Assembly: GCA_948470335.1 (NCBI GenBank)
Contig: CAOKOL010000011.1
Span: 23,700-87,699 of the forward strand
Direction: 5' to 3'
DNA: 64,000 nt
Source of the DNA: an uncultured Lachnospiraceae bacterium
GTDB taxonomy: Bacteria; Bacillota; Clostridia; Lachnospirales; Lachnospiraceae
Shown here: in pieces, positions 27,167 through 34,834 of the stretch
How positions within the stretch are numbered: the stretch's first letter is position 1
How the letters are laid out: each line of letters begins with the position of its first letter
Program-made: the position numbers and the translations under genes
Notes under the pieces: generated by a model
Database searches by the model: none
Told to the model about the DNA's origin: nothing
The model's input: the letters and a program-made list of their open reading frames with translations, nothing else

Positions 27167-28120
27167 ATGATTTATAAAAAACAGCAATGGACCGAACAAG
27201 CTTCCCCAGATCTGGGAGAGGAATTGCGGAAATGGCAGGAGGAAGCACAGATGACAGGCTATGAATGCCACGGACATATCGTATTAGACGGAAATGATTA
27301 TCAAAAAGCCATGGCGCTGCACCGGACAGGCCTTGACAGGGACGTAATCCGGCGGCGGCTTGCGGCATGTGCGGACCAGGGCATCCGGTTTTACCGGGAC
27401 GGCGGCGACTGCGTCGGCGCTTCCGAATATGCGGCCGGCATCGCGGCGGAATTTGACATGAATTACCGGACTCCCATCTTTGCCATACATAAAAAAGACC
27501 ATTACGGCGGCATGTTCGGAAAGGGATTCGGCAGATTCGCCGAATATGAACAACTGGTTCACGAGGTAAAGGAACGAGGCGGAAACTTTATCAAAATTAT
27601 GATCAGCGGCATTATGGATTTCAATCGCTACGGAGCGCTGAGCGGAGGCACGCTGGAACGGTCGCTGATTCAGGACATGGTTGCCGCCGCCCACGAGGCG
27701 GGATACGGGGTAATGGCCCATGTAAACACCGCCGAACAGATCGCCTGGGCGCTGGAAGCCGGAGCCGACAGCATCGAACACGGATATTATATGGACGACC
27801 GGTGTCTGGAATTGCTGGCGCAGAAAGACGCCGTATGGGTCCCCACTTTCGCCCCGGTGGAAAACGCCCGGAAAAGCAGCCTGTTTTCCGACACGGTTTT
27901 AAGCCGGATCTTAGAACTTCACAGAGACAATCTGCGGAAAGCCGTGGAAAGGAGTCTCCCGGTGGCCTGCGGCAGCGACGCCGGTTCCTTTATGGTTCCG
28001 CCGGCCAAGGGCAGTTCCATTGAGGAAGCATATCTGGAACAGGCCGCCGGACCGGAGCAGGCGGAAAAGCTTAAAGATGTCATACAAAAAGGAAATAAAA
28101 AAATCAGGGAACGGTTTTAA
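27167..28120 (+). CDS. Metal-dependent amidohydrolase family protein
   Basis: 317 residues. Motifs of the amidohydrolase superfamily in order: HGH (strand 1 metal ligands), a Lys-containing FIKIMISG, GVMAHVN, SIEHG, and GSDAG near the C-terminus (the strand 8 Asp). The family includes imidazolonepropionase- and prolidase-like hydrolases acting on amide or ring C-N bonds. Compared with typical members of 380-450 residues, the N-terminal beta-sandwich part is reduced. The ATG follows AAGGGGAGTG. The last codons (KKIRERF and stop) lie inside a terminator hairpin that is also present, nearly identically, at 30958-30999. Confidence 0.8.
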   Translation: MIYKKQQWTEQASPDLGEELRKWQEEAQMTGYECHGHIVLDGNDYQKAMALHRTGLDRDVIRRRLAACADQGIRFYRDGGDCVGASEYAAGIAAEFDMNYRTPIFAIHKKDHYGGMFGKGFGRFAEYEQLVHEVKERGGNFIKIMISGIMDFNRYGALSGGTLERSLIQDMVAAAHEAGYGVMAHVNTAEQIAWALEAGADSIEHGYYMDDRCLELLAQKDAVWVPTFAPVENARKSSLFSDTVLSRILELHRDNLRKAVERSLPVACGSDAGSFMVPPAKGSSIEEAYLEQAAGPEQAEKLKDVIQKGNKKIRERF

Positions 28121-28138
28121 ACGGTTCCCTGATTTTTC
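28097..28138. repeat. 42-bp terminator repeat, left copy
   Basis: A 14-bp stem (AAAAATCAGGGAAC/GTTCCCTGATTTTT) that acts as a bidirectional terminator. It includes the end of the amidohydrolase reading frame. It matches the right copy at 41 of 42 positions, in the same orientation. The two copies flank a 2.8 kb islet of broken genes. Confidence 0.9.
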
Positions 28139-28140
28139 GT

Positions 28141-28293
28141 CTATATTCTAACAAATGTGATTCCCTGTCTTTCTTCCGCGCCCAGTTTCTCAAAAAGAAT
28201 GGCGGCTGAGGTATATGTTTTTGACATATTTACAGTGCCACTTTCAATGCCATTTACAGTGCCATTTGTCTTATTTTCCTCTGCCATAGACAT
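28141..28293 (-). CDS. Small hypothetical protein (50 aa)
   Basis: ATG at 28291-28293, stop at 28141, three bases from the left terminator repeat. The sequence starts MSMAEENKTNGTVNGIE and contains SGTVNMSKTYTSAAILFEKLG, ending in GITFVRI. The NGTVNGIESGTVN part is a short imperfect repeat. It lies downstream of the hsdR remnant on the same strand. The ribosome binding site is weak. The amphipathic C-terminal half looks protein-like, so it may be a real accessory gene or the residue of one. I do not recognise it. Confidence 0.35.
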   Translation of the reverse strand: MSMAEENKTNGTVNGIESGTVNMSKTYTSAAILFEKLGAEERQGITFVRI

Positions 28294-28333
28294 CGTTTCT
28301 TATTTCTGAACATTCTGGCACAGTGCAGCTTTT

Positions 28334-30247
28334 TTATGATTTTTCCCCGTATGGCGTTTTTGGTTCTGCCACCATCGACAGCGGTTGCTGTCTATCAAAA
28401 TCATAAGTAATCACCTTCTCTTCCTGCCCGGTAAAGGATGCCTGACCGCCAATACCAAAGTATTTTTCAAAAAAGATCTTTAACTTATCAATGACGCCCT
28501 GTTTCTTCTTAGCTCTCCCACCACCGCCAAATCTCGAAATCGATGGCATGAGCCTGTCAATGTCTGTTCCGGATGTTTTTATCTCCCCATCCCGAAATGC
28601 ATTCTCTATAAATTTGCGGGTATCTTCCGGCTTCAGTTTTTCCTCTGCTATAATTTTATCAAGGTCATGCACCCTCTGCTCCACCACATAGCTGTGCCAT
28701 TCATTCATAACATCATCCACATCGTTGATTCCTGCAATAAAGTTTTCAATAAGCTGTTTCTTACTGCGCAGTTCCGGGCTGGCATCAATCGCTTTATGAA
28801 TGGTAATCAGCACTTCCTTATCCTCGCAGTGGGTCTCATGGTACTTCTTTACGAGCATAAGAATATAATCAATGTTGATTTCTATCTGCCGGATCAATTC
28901 AATTTCAAATACAACATCATCAGTGATATCCGCACTTTCCTGTCGTTTCTGTTTCCATTCATCCCGTAAGTCCTGATAACGTCCAAGGTAATCCTGCAGA
29001 TCACGCTCTGAAATCAATTCATTCCCCTTGAAATCATCAAAGGACAACAGCAAGTTCCGCATACGGAGAATCGCGCCAAACAGGGCAATGAAGTCTTTCT
29101 GGTTCTGTTCTCCAACAATCTGCGGCTCTGATAATGGAAACTTATGATTCAACTCCTCCATCAAACCCACATAACCTGGCATTTGTTTTCCGTCCACAGA
29201 CTCATATCCATAATAGTAATCCTTGAAACTCTGCAGAAGAACAATTCCCCCGGCATTTTTATCCCCGAACAGGGAAATCGCGCTGTCCACACGCTTTTGC
29301 AGATTGCGGAAACATACGATATTGCCAAATGTTTTAATGGAATTGAGGATGCGGTTGGTACGGGAAAATGCCTGTATCAGTCCGTGCATCTTCAAATTCT
29401 TATCCACCCACAAGGTATTCATAGTAGTGGCGTCAAAACCCGTAAGGAACATATTGACAACAATCAGAATATCCAGTTCTTTATTTTTCATCCGAAGCGA
29501 TACATCTTTATAATAATTCTGAAATTTATCGCTGGAAGTATCGTAGTTCGTATGGAATATTTCATTATAATCCTTGATGGCTTCTTCAAGAAATTCTCTG
29601 GACGGTTGGTCAAGAGCAGATGTGTCCTCTGAATTTTCTTCATCCAAAATACCGTCCGCTTCTTCCTCATTTGCACCATAACTGAAAATCGTTGCGACGC
29701 GCAGCTTCTTCGTTGGATCTGCTGTCATCTGCTTCTTAAATTCTTGATAATACAGTTTTGCCATCGGTACGCTCGATACCGCAAAGATAGAATTAAACCC
29801 GCTGATGCGCTGCTTTCGCTTGATTTCCTCCACATCATCATCACGCTTAGCCGTTGCCACCTCTTCGATATTGGTCAGCGTATTGTAGATGTATGTTTTA
29901 TCTCCCCGGTAAGTCTTCTGGTCAAAATGTTCCAGTATGTACTGCGTCACAATACGGATGCGCTCAGGAGCCATCATAACCTTCTCCCGGTTAATGTCCC
30001 ATACCATCTCGTCTGTGATTTCTTCATCCGTGTCCATCGTCTTAATATAATCTACCCGGAACGGAAGGACATTCTTATCATTGATTGCATCCACAATCGT
30101 GTAACTATGCAACTGATCGCCAAAAGTCTGCCCTGTCGTAAAAAACTCCGGATTCTTCGCTCTGCCGGAATTTACGGAAAAAATCGGAGTTCCCGTAAAG
30201 CCAAATAGATGATATTTCTTGAAATTCTTTACAATGGCTGTGTGCAT
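28334..30247 (-). pseudogene. hsdR: Type I restriction endonuclease HsdR, 3' remnant (N-terminal third missing)
   Basis: The open frame gives 637 residues, while complete HsdR proteins have about 1000-1100. It begins in the middle of the motor domain: MHTAIVKNFKKYHLFGFTG, where an intact protein would continue upstream into the DEAH box and the nuclease domain. Later helicase motifs are intact (TGFDATTMNTLWVD, then LIQAFSRTNRI), as is the C-terminal helical region. Upstream the sequence switches abruptly to a truncated doc gene at about 30250, so a deletion has joined the two. The nuclease and the first ATPase motifs are lost and no hsdM or hsdS is present, so restriction activity is not expected. 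Confidence 0.85.
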
Positions 30248-30429
30248 ATCTCCAACCTGGCTGCCTTTCGTGGAATGGTTGGGTATAATTCCTCTCCGCC
30301 AAAAGATTGAAAGGGTACAGATAACGCAGACTCCAATAAACCTTCATCCCGTATTCCATCAATACCACCAGTTTCCTGTATCAGCTTACCATGGAGATGC
30401 TTTATCTGTTCTTTGTTTAATAAAATCAT
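30229..30429 (-). pseudogene. doc: Doc-type (Fic fold) toxin, 5' remnant
   Basis: Sixty-six codons. The first 55 match the death-on-curing toxin family (LNKEQIKHLHGKLI, GGIDGIRDEGLLESALS, QSFGGEELYP). The frame then runs out of frame into hsdR sequence just where the catalytic HxFxxGNKR motif would be expected. The toxin therefore lacks its active site. It overlaps the phd stop by four bases, the normal arrangement of phd-doc operons. Confidence 0.8.
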
Positions 30430-30668
30430 TTGGCCAATTCCTCAAATGCTTTCCTATGCTTCCGTAATAATCGAATTGCCACCTCCTCCAATGTTTCATT
30501 ATCCGCTTCTACATCTGCCTGCAATTTGCCATAATCAATCAACACATACCGTGGCGCATTATTCTTTAATATTACAGCCGCACCATTTTCATCCACCATT
30601 CTTGCAACTTTTGAGAAATTCTGATTTGCCTCTGATATTGATACAAGATTTTTCAAATTAACATTCAT
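30426..30668 (-). CDS. phd: Phd/YefM-type antitoxin (orphan)
   Basis: 80 residues. The N-terminus NLVSISEANQNFSKVARMVDENG followed by VILKNNAPRYVLID is the DNA-binding Phd fold. The acidic, helical C-terminal half would wrap the toxin. It is intact although the adjacent toxin is truncated, so it is an orphan antitoxin. Its promoter overlaps a perfect inverted repeat, as expected for autoregulation. The ribosome binding site is GAAAGGA. Confidence 0.85.
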   Translation of the reverse strand: MNVNLKNLVSISEANQNFSKVARMVDENGAAVILKNNAPRYVLIDYGKLQADVEADNETLEEVAIRLLRKHRKAFEELAK

Positions 30669-30694
30669 AAATTGCGTTTCCTTTCTTTTTTTAT

Positions 30695-30730
30695 ATTATA
30701 CACCATTTATTAGGATAAATTCAACCTAAT
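30695..30730 (-). promoter_or_regulatory. phd promoter with overlapping operator
   Basis: Minus strand TTGAAT, 18-base spacer, TATAAT. An inverted repeat ATTAGG-N10-CCTAAT at 30709-30730 overlaps the -35. This is the expected position for autorepression by Phd. Confidence 0.6.
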
Positions 30731-30820
30731 TTTTTCCGCTGCCTTATTTCTTTCGTAAAGTTACTGTTTACTCCGTGACCAGCAACACTTTGCAGTGGTC
30801 ATCCTTATTTGAAAGGCAAC

Positions 30821-30876
30821 AAAAAAGGGATTCCCGAACACCGCCCATTTCAGAGCATTATCCGCAGAATCCCTTT
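30821..30876 (-). terminator. Terminator-like hairpin after the rlmD tail
   Basis: Arms AAGGGATTC and GAATCCCTT with a long, partly structured loop. On the minus strand a T6 run follows. It lies 24 bp downstream of the stop codon of the rlmD remnant. Confidence 0.55.
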
Positions 30877-30899
30877 ATTTCAAGCCTTTTCAGCCCTCT

Positions 30900-30956
30900 T
30901 TATTTCGTTACTCGTGACATCAAGACCACACACTCCACATGGACAGCCGGGCACAC
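30900..30956 (-). pseudogene. 3' tail of an RlmD/RumA-type 23S rRNA (uracil-5-)-methyltransferase
   Basis: Reading on the minus strand gives VCPAVHVECVVLMSRVTK and a stop. This is the C-terminal signature of RlmD; the E. coli protein ends with a similar HLESMVLFSRVK. Nothing of the rest of the gene is present; the sequence changes to the right terminator repeat at 30958. The 3' end of this gene (the rum site) is a known integration target of conjugative elements in Firmicutes, so this is probably a leftover attachment site. Confidence 0.6.
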
Positions 30957-30957
30957 C

Positions 30958-30999
30958 AAAAAAATCAGGGAACGGTTTTAAACGGTCCCCTGATTTTTC
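30958..30999. repeat. 42-bp terminator repeat, right copy
   Basis: Same sequence and orientation as the left copy with a single T-to-C change. Here it lies 33 bp downstream of the cooT-like gene on the minus strand and should terminate that transcript. Weaker similarity continues about 25 bp further right. Confidence 0.9.
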
Positions 31000-31031
31000 T
31001 CTACAATATTGAATCCCTGCCCTGTAAAACG

Positions 31032-31223
31032 CTACGCCGGACAGCAGATCTCCACAGTGTTTTTGGAAAGGTCCACATTTTTCAGCATCCCTTCCACTAC
31101 TGTCTCCTGTCCCAGAATATCTGTCAGGATCACGTTTCCGTCCTTAAACTCCACCTTTGCCACATACTGGGCAACGACGGTCTCAACGCCTTCTTTATTT
31201 GTAAACGCGGTTGCCAAACACAT
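31032..31223 (-). CDS. cooT: CooT-family nickel-binding protein
   Basis: 63 residues. It starts MCLATAFTN; Cys2 is the nickel ligand in the characterised CooT of Rhodospirillum rubrum. The remainder (VAKVEFKDGNVILTDILGQ, VVEGMLKNVDLSKNTVEI) has the expected small beta-barrel pattern. CooT proteins help deliver nickel to carbon monoxide dehydrogenase. The start has AGGAGG. The neighbouring gene encodes a histidine-rich protein, which strengthens the nickel assignment. The substrate enzyme is not in the window. Confidence 0.8.
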   Translation of the reverse strand: MCLATAFTNKEGVETVVAQYVAKVEFKDGNVILTDILGQETVVEGMLKNVDLSKNTVEICCPA

Positions 31224-31319
31224 CTTCTCTACCTCCTGTTATCAGTCTCCTGCACCTTTGCCGGCAGATACGGCCACCCCGCTTCTGCCGTAAAAACTCC
31301 TGATTTCAGAAATCTGTTT

Positions 31320-31850
31320 TTACAGTTCCTTCACCAGTTTCAGCGCCTCGGCCAGCTTTGCGTTCGCTTTTGCGAATTCCGCTACGCCCTCGGCGATCTT
31401 GTCCGCTGCCTCTGTCTTGCCCAGGCCGCGCAGCTTTTCGCCCATATCGGCCAGTTCGGAAGCATGGTGCTCATTATGGTCCGCCATATAAGTCAGCAGG
31501 GCAATCACCTCGGCCGGAGTGCCGGTTCCGGTTCCATGACCGTGAGTGTGACCATCATGACTGTGCGTATGGCTGTGTCCGCCATGATCGTGAGTATGGG
31601 TATGGCCGTCATGGCTGTGACTGTGCCCCCCATGATCGTGTTCATGGCTGTGTACATGTTCATGCTCATGGGTATGGGTTTCCCCATCATGGGTATGTTC
31701 ATGGGTGTGGGTATGTGTGTGTTCATGGCTGTGCTCATGAGCATGGCCGCAGCAGCCCTCGTGGGTATGGGCGTGATCCGCTCCGAATTCATGGGAATGT
31801 GCCTCATCATGGGTATGATGATCGTGACAGCATTTTTCTTTCTCGTCCAT
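31320..31850 (-). CDS. Histidine-rich metal-binding protein (CooJ-like in character)
   Basis: 176 residues from the chosen start. Residues 5-105 are dominated by His, Asp/Glu and Gly in HxH and HEHxH patterns, with Cys pairs (CCHDHH and GCCGHAHEH). The C-terminal 65 residues form a compact helical domain (AEVIALLTYMADHNEHHASE, then a KANAKLAEALKLV helix). This looks like a nickel or zinc store or chaperone. Placement next to cooT suggests nickel, as with His-rich CooJ. The ATG at 31848-31850 has AAGGAGA upstream; an earlier ATG would include that site in the coding region. The reverse-strand frames over the repeats are by-products of the CAT/CAC repetition. Confidence 0.8.
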   Translation of the reverse strand: MDEKEKCCHDHHTHDEAHSHEFGADHAHTHEGCCGHAHEHSHEHTHTHTHEHTHDGETHTHEHEHVHSHEHDHGGHSHSHDGHTHTHDHGGHSHTHSHDGHTHGHGTGTGTPAEVIALLTYMADHNEHHASELADMGEKLRGLGKTEAADKIAEGVAEFAKANAKLAEALKLVKEL

Positions 31851-31971
31851 TTTTGAATTTCTCCTTTCCAAACCGTATCAGGTGCGGCCGAAACAATCCC
31901 CGAAAAGTTTCCCCCTTTTCCTGTAAGCCGGCCTCCCTTATTATAATGACATCATGACATGTAGATAATCG

Positions 31972-32211
31972 TCATCCGATTTCCGTAAACGTATACCTTT
32001 GCAGAAGTCCGTGGGCATCCACATGATAGACAAGGCTTCCGTCCGACAGGACCTCTTTTTCAATCTTCGCTTCTTCATCCTTGCAAAGTTCTTCCACTCT
32101 GGCGTCCACTGCCGCCTCTCCGTCCAGGCAAATCTCCTCAATAAATACGTCTCTCATCTGGTTATTTGCACACTCATTAAAGATTTCCCTGACCATCTCG
32201 TACTCTTTCAT
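31972..32211 (-). CDS. Small conserved hypothetical protein
   Basis: 79 residues, acidic, no membrane segment. It starts MKEYEMVREIFNECANNQMR and ends in HGLLQRYTFTEIG. The two Cys residues and acidic helices would allow metal binding but no clear motif exists. It is the first gene of the run followed by the His-rich and cooT genes on the same strand, so a linked role in metal handling is possible. The start has AAGGGGGG seven bases upstream. I do not recognise a named family. Confidence 0.65.
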   Translation of the reverse strand: MKEYEMVREIFNECANNQMRDVFIEEICLDGEAAVDARVEELCKDEEAKIEKEVLSDGSLVYHVDAHGLLQRYTFTEIG

Positions 32212-32338
32212 AAAAGCGCCCCCCTTCCGACAGGTATTTGACGGATACCATTATACAATATCCCGCCTTTGGATACAAGGGGGGAAGGGGGATAAAATTC
32301 ACCATAAAATCCACCATAAAATCCGGCGAAATTTTATG

Positions 32339-32393
32339 AAAAAGGGAACCTTCTCCGCCGGCTCTGATATGCCAGCCATTGAGAAGGCTCTCT
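32339..32393 (-). terminator. Terminator after the small lipoprotein gene
   Basis: Arms built on CCTTCTC/GAGAAGG with an imperfect extension of six bases, loop about 25 bases, followed by T5 on the minus strand. Confidence 0.55.
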
Positions 32394-32441
32394 TTTCATT
32401 TTTTCAATCTTTTTTTATCTGACGTATTTTAAAAATTTTTC

Positions 32442-32873
32442 TTACCGTTTTCCTCCGGATGTCCCGGTAGTTGTTCTTTCCATATCGTCGACGGCATCGC
32501 CTACGCCGTCAACGGCGTCGCCCACACCGTCGATTACGCCGTCCTCAATGTCGTCCAGCACACCGCCGGTTCCGTCCATGGTGCCGTTTATTCCGTTTGC
32601 GTCTCCGTTTCTGTCAGTGGTTCCTTCCGTGGCCCCGCTGGTTCCGGCGCCGGTTGTGCCGTTCGTACCCTTTTCCGTACTGTCGGTTCCGTTTCCGTCA
32701 GAGTTATTGTTCTCCTTACCCGATGTAGTGGAAGCCGCACCGGAGGTCTGTCCTGTCTGACTGCTGCTCTCGTTGTCATTTTTTCTGTTTCTGCATGCCG
32801 TTAAAGACATGGAAGCCAGCGCAAGCACAAGGGTCAGACACAATAATGAAATATACTTTTTAGTCCCTTTCAT
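32442..32873 (-). CDS. Small secreted lipoprotein with low-complexity linker and heptad repeats
   Basis: 143 residues. Signal peptide MKGTKKYISLLCLTLVLALA with lipobox LTAC. A Ser/Thr/Gly/Asn/Asp-rich linker of about 80 residues follows. Then come acidic repeats built on VGDAVDG (DGVGDAVDGVGDAVDD), visible in the DNA as 21-bp units at about 32479-32545. The mature protein is strongly acidic and lacks any enzyme motif. The start at 32871-32873 follows GAAGGAGTG; a longer frame upstream has no such site. Anchored to the outer face of the membrane, it may be a spacer or wall-facing protein. Function unknown. Confidence 0.7.
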   Translation of the reverse strand: MKGTKKYISLLCLTLVLALASMSLTACRNRKNDNESSSQTGQTSGAASTTSGKENNNSDGNGTDSTEKGTNGTTGAGTSGATEGTTDRNGDANGINGTMDGTGGVLDDIEDGVIDGVGDAVDGVGDAVDDMERTTTGTSGGKR

Positions 32874-33127
32874 TCTGCACACTCCTTCTTCACTGGATTT
32901 ACTCGCTACAAGGTTAATATGCACCGATTCGGATAGCATTATTGAACCAATTGTTCCCAGATTTTCAGCGAAATTTTTTCGGTGATAACCTGTCGGGACA
33001 CTGGATTTCTTCCCTGTTCTATGCTATACTTCTCCCATATCCATAATATATATTTTCATTTGTAAATAAGGAACTGCAAACAAAGTTCCTGTAGTCATAT
33101 AAAAATTTTCAGAAAGGAAAACATGAC

Positions 33128-34636
33128 ATGAAAAACAGAACACGGAAAACCCTGCTCTCTCTCCTGCTGGCTCTGACGATGCTTACCGCCACAGCCTGCT
33201 CTTCCAAAGGAGACGGCGGCACAACGACAAAAGCGCCCCAGGACGAATCTACCCAGGCCGAAAGCACCGAAGAAACCACCAAGGCCAAATCGGATGCTGC
33301 CGACGCCGGCGACGCCAAAGCGAATTTTGAAGGCCAGACCTTTGCCCAGGCGCACGACGCGTTCCGGACCAAGCTAAAAACGGAAAACAATGACGATGAT
33401 CCGATCCCGGACCCGCCGGAAGGTCTGTTCGATCTGATTTCCTACCCCTCTACCGTAGGTGATCTGGCAGCTTATGTTTCCAGCGATCCCGGCGACGGCG
33501 AAAAACACCCGATGATTATCTGGGTTGTAGGCGGATGGGGCAATGGTATCGACGACTTCCCCTTTACCTACCCCGAATGGGACAATGACCAGACAGGCTC
33601 TGCATTCTGGCAGGCCGGCGTGCTGACCATGTACCCCTCCTTCCGGGGCGGCAACGGAAATCCCGGCAATTATGAAACGCTGTTCGGCGAGGTGGACGAT
33701 ATCGCCGCAGCCTACGACTATGCGGCATCCCTGCCCTATGTAGATCCCAACCGCATCTACCTGGGCGGCCACAGCACCGGAGCTACCCGCGCCCTGCTGG
33801 CTGCGGAATACACGGACAAGTTCCGCTCCGTATTCTGTTTCGGCGCAGTGGACGAGATCAAGTATCACAACAACACGCAGTTTACCTTTGATACCACGGA
33901 CGACGACGAGTATACCATGCGTTCTCCGATCTATTGGCTGGACGACGTAAAAACGCCCACCTTCTTAATTGAAGGCAGCGAGGGCAACGGGGATAATCTG
34001 CTCCGTATGAAGGAAGCTACGCAAAACGAAAACATCCACTGTTATCTTATGGAAGACGCCGACCATTTCGCTCCGCTTGCGCCTCTGACCCGGCTGCTGG
34101 CTCAGAAAATACTGGAGGACACCGGGGAAGAACCTTCCATCGCGCTGACGCAGGAGGAGCTGGACGCAGCCATGGCTCAGGAACCTGTCGTTCCCCAGCC
34201 GGTTCTCACCCAGCTTACCGTAGAAGAGCTGGGACTTACCCTTTCTTACCCTTATCTCTGGGGTGTGGATGACGAATCGGCAGACGGTACGGTAGAACTG
34301 TCCCTGATGTCTCCGTATGACGGGGATAACGTTTGGGATATGGGCACCCTGTATATCACCTCCTATCAGGAGGAAAGCGACTATCTTGAGGGGATGACCG
34401 AATACCTGAGAGAAGAAGGCTACGAAGTTCAGGACGCCACGGTAAACGGCCTGCCCGCATTAGACGCTACGGGCACCGCGGAAAACAACAACGGCAGCAT
34501 ATTCAATAACCGCTATATTCTGGTCAGAAACGGCGATACTTATGTGGATTTTGATTTCTATATCCATGAAGACTTTGGAAATGACGCAGATGAGCTGTTC
34601 CAGACTATTATAGACAGTATTTCTTTCGGACAATAA
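33128..34636 (+). CDS. Secreted lipoprotein with alpha/beta-hydrolase domain
   Basis: 502 residues. Signal peptide with lipobox TATAC, then a Thr/Glu/Lys-rich spacer to about residue 65. The hydrolase domain has the strand HPMIIWVVGGWGNG, the nucleophile elbow GGHSTGA and a late His in EDADHFAPL, as in S9/dienelactone-hydrolase-like enzymes. A separate C-terminal domain of about 140 residues (VEELGLTLSYPYLWGVDDE) resembles substrate-binding or PsbP-like folds. It is probably a surface esterase or peptidase. The ribosome binding site is AGAAAGGA. It is a single gene ending at a strong bidirectional terminator. Confidence 0.75.
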   Translation: MKNRTRKTLLSLLLALTMLTATACSSKGDGGTTTKAPQDESTQAESTEETTKAKSDAADAGDAKANFEGQTFAQAHDAFRTKLKTENNDDDPIPDPPEGLFDLISYPSTVGDLAAYVSSDPGDGEKHPMIIWVVGGWGNGIDDFPFTYPEWDNDQTGSAFWQAGVLTMYPSFRGGNGNPGNYETLFGEVDDIAAAYDYAASLPYVDPNRIYLGGHSTGATRALLAAEYTDKFRSVFCFGAVDEIKYHNNTQFTFDTTDDDEYTMRSPIYWLDDVKTPTFLIEGSEGNGDNLLRMKEATQNENIHCYLMEDADHFAPLAPLTRLLAQKILEDTGEEPSIALTQEELDAAMAQEPVVPQPVLTQLTVEELGLTLSYPYLWGVDDESADGTVELSLMSPYDGDNVWDMGTLYITSYQEESDYLEGMTEYLREEGYEVQDATVNGLPALDATGTAENNNGSIFNNRYILVRNGDTYVDFDFYIHEDFGNDADELFQTIIDSISFGQ

Positions 34637-34716
34637 ACAGACAGCCGTGCAACATAAACACACAAAGGGACTGTCCGGTTAATAACGTATTTTTAGCAGT
34701 TCCTGACGTGAAAAAA

Positions 34717-34767
34717 CCTGCCGGGATTGAAAGGTTATAAAAGCCTGATTCCCGGCAGGGTTTTTTT
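34717..34767. terminator. Bidirectional terminator between the hydrolase gene and wecB
   Basis: Perfect 10-bp stem CCTGCCGGGA/TCCCGGCAGG, with T7 on the plus side and T6 on the minus side. It serves both convergent genes and marks the left end of the polysaccharide locus. Confidence 0.88.
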
Positions 34768-34834
34768 ATTCGTCATTCCTCACAAGCAAACTTTCTCAAC
34801 CCGACACAACCTGAAAAAAACGCTGAAAGGAACA

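Noticed and set aside
30775..30981. Plus-strand 68-codon frame ending KKIRERF
   Set aside because: The shared ending only reflects the duplicated terminator. The rest runs antisense to the rlmD tail and its hairpin and has no start signals.
31358..31957. Long Arg/Met-rich reading frames opposite the His-rich gene
   Set aside because: They are complements of CAC/CAT repeats, have no ribosome binding site and no fold-like sequence.
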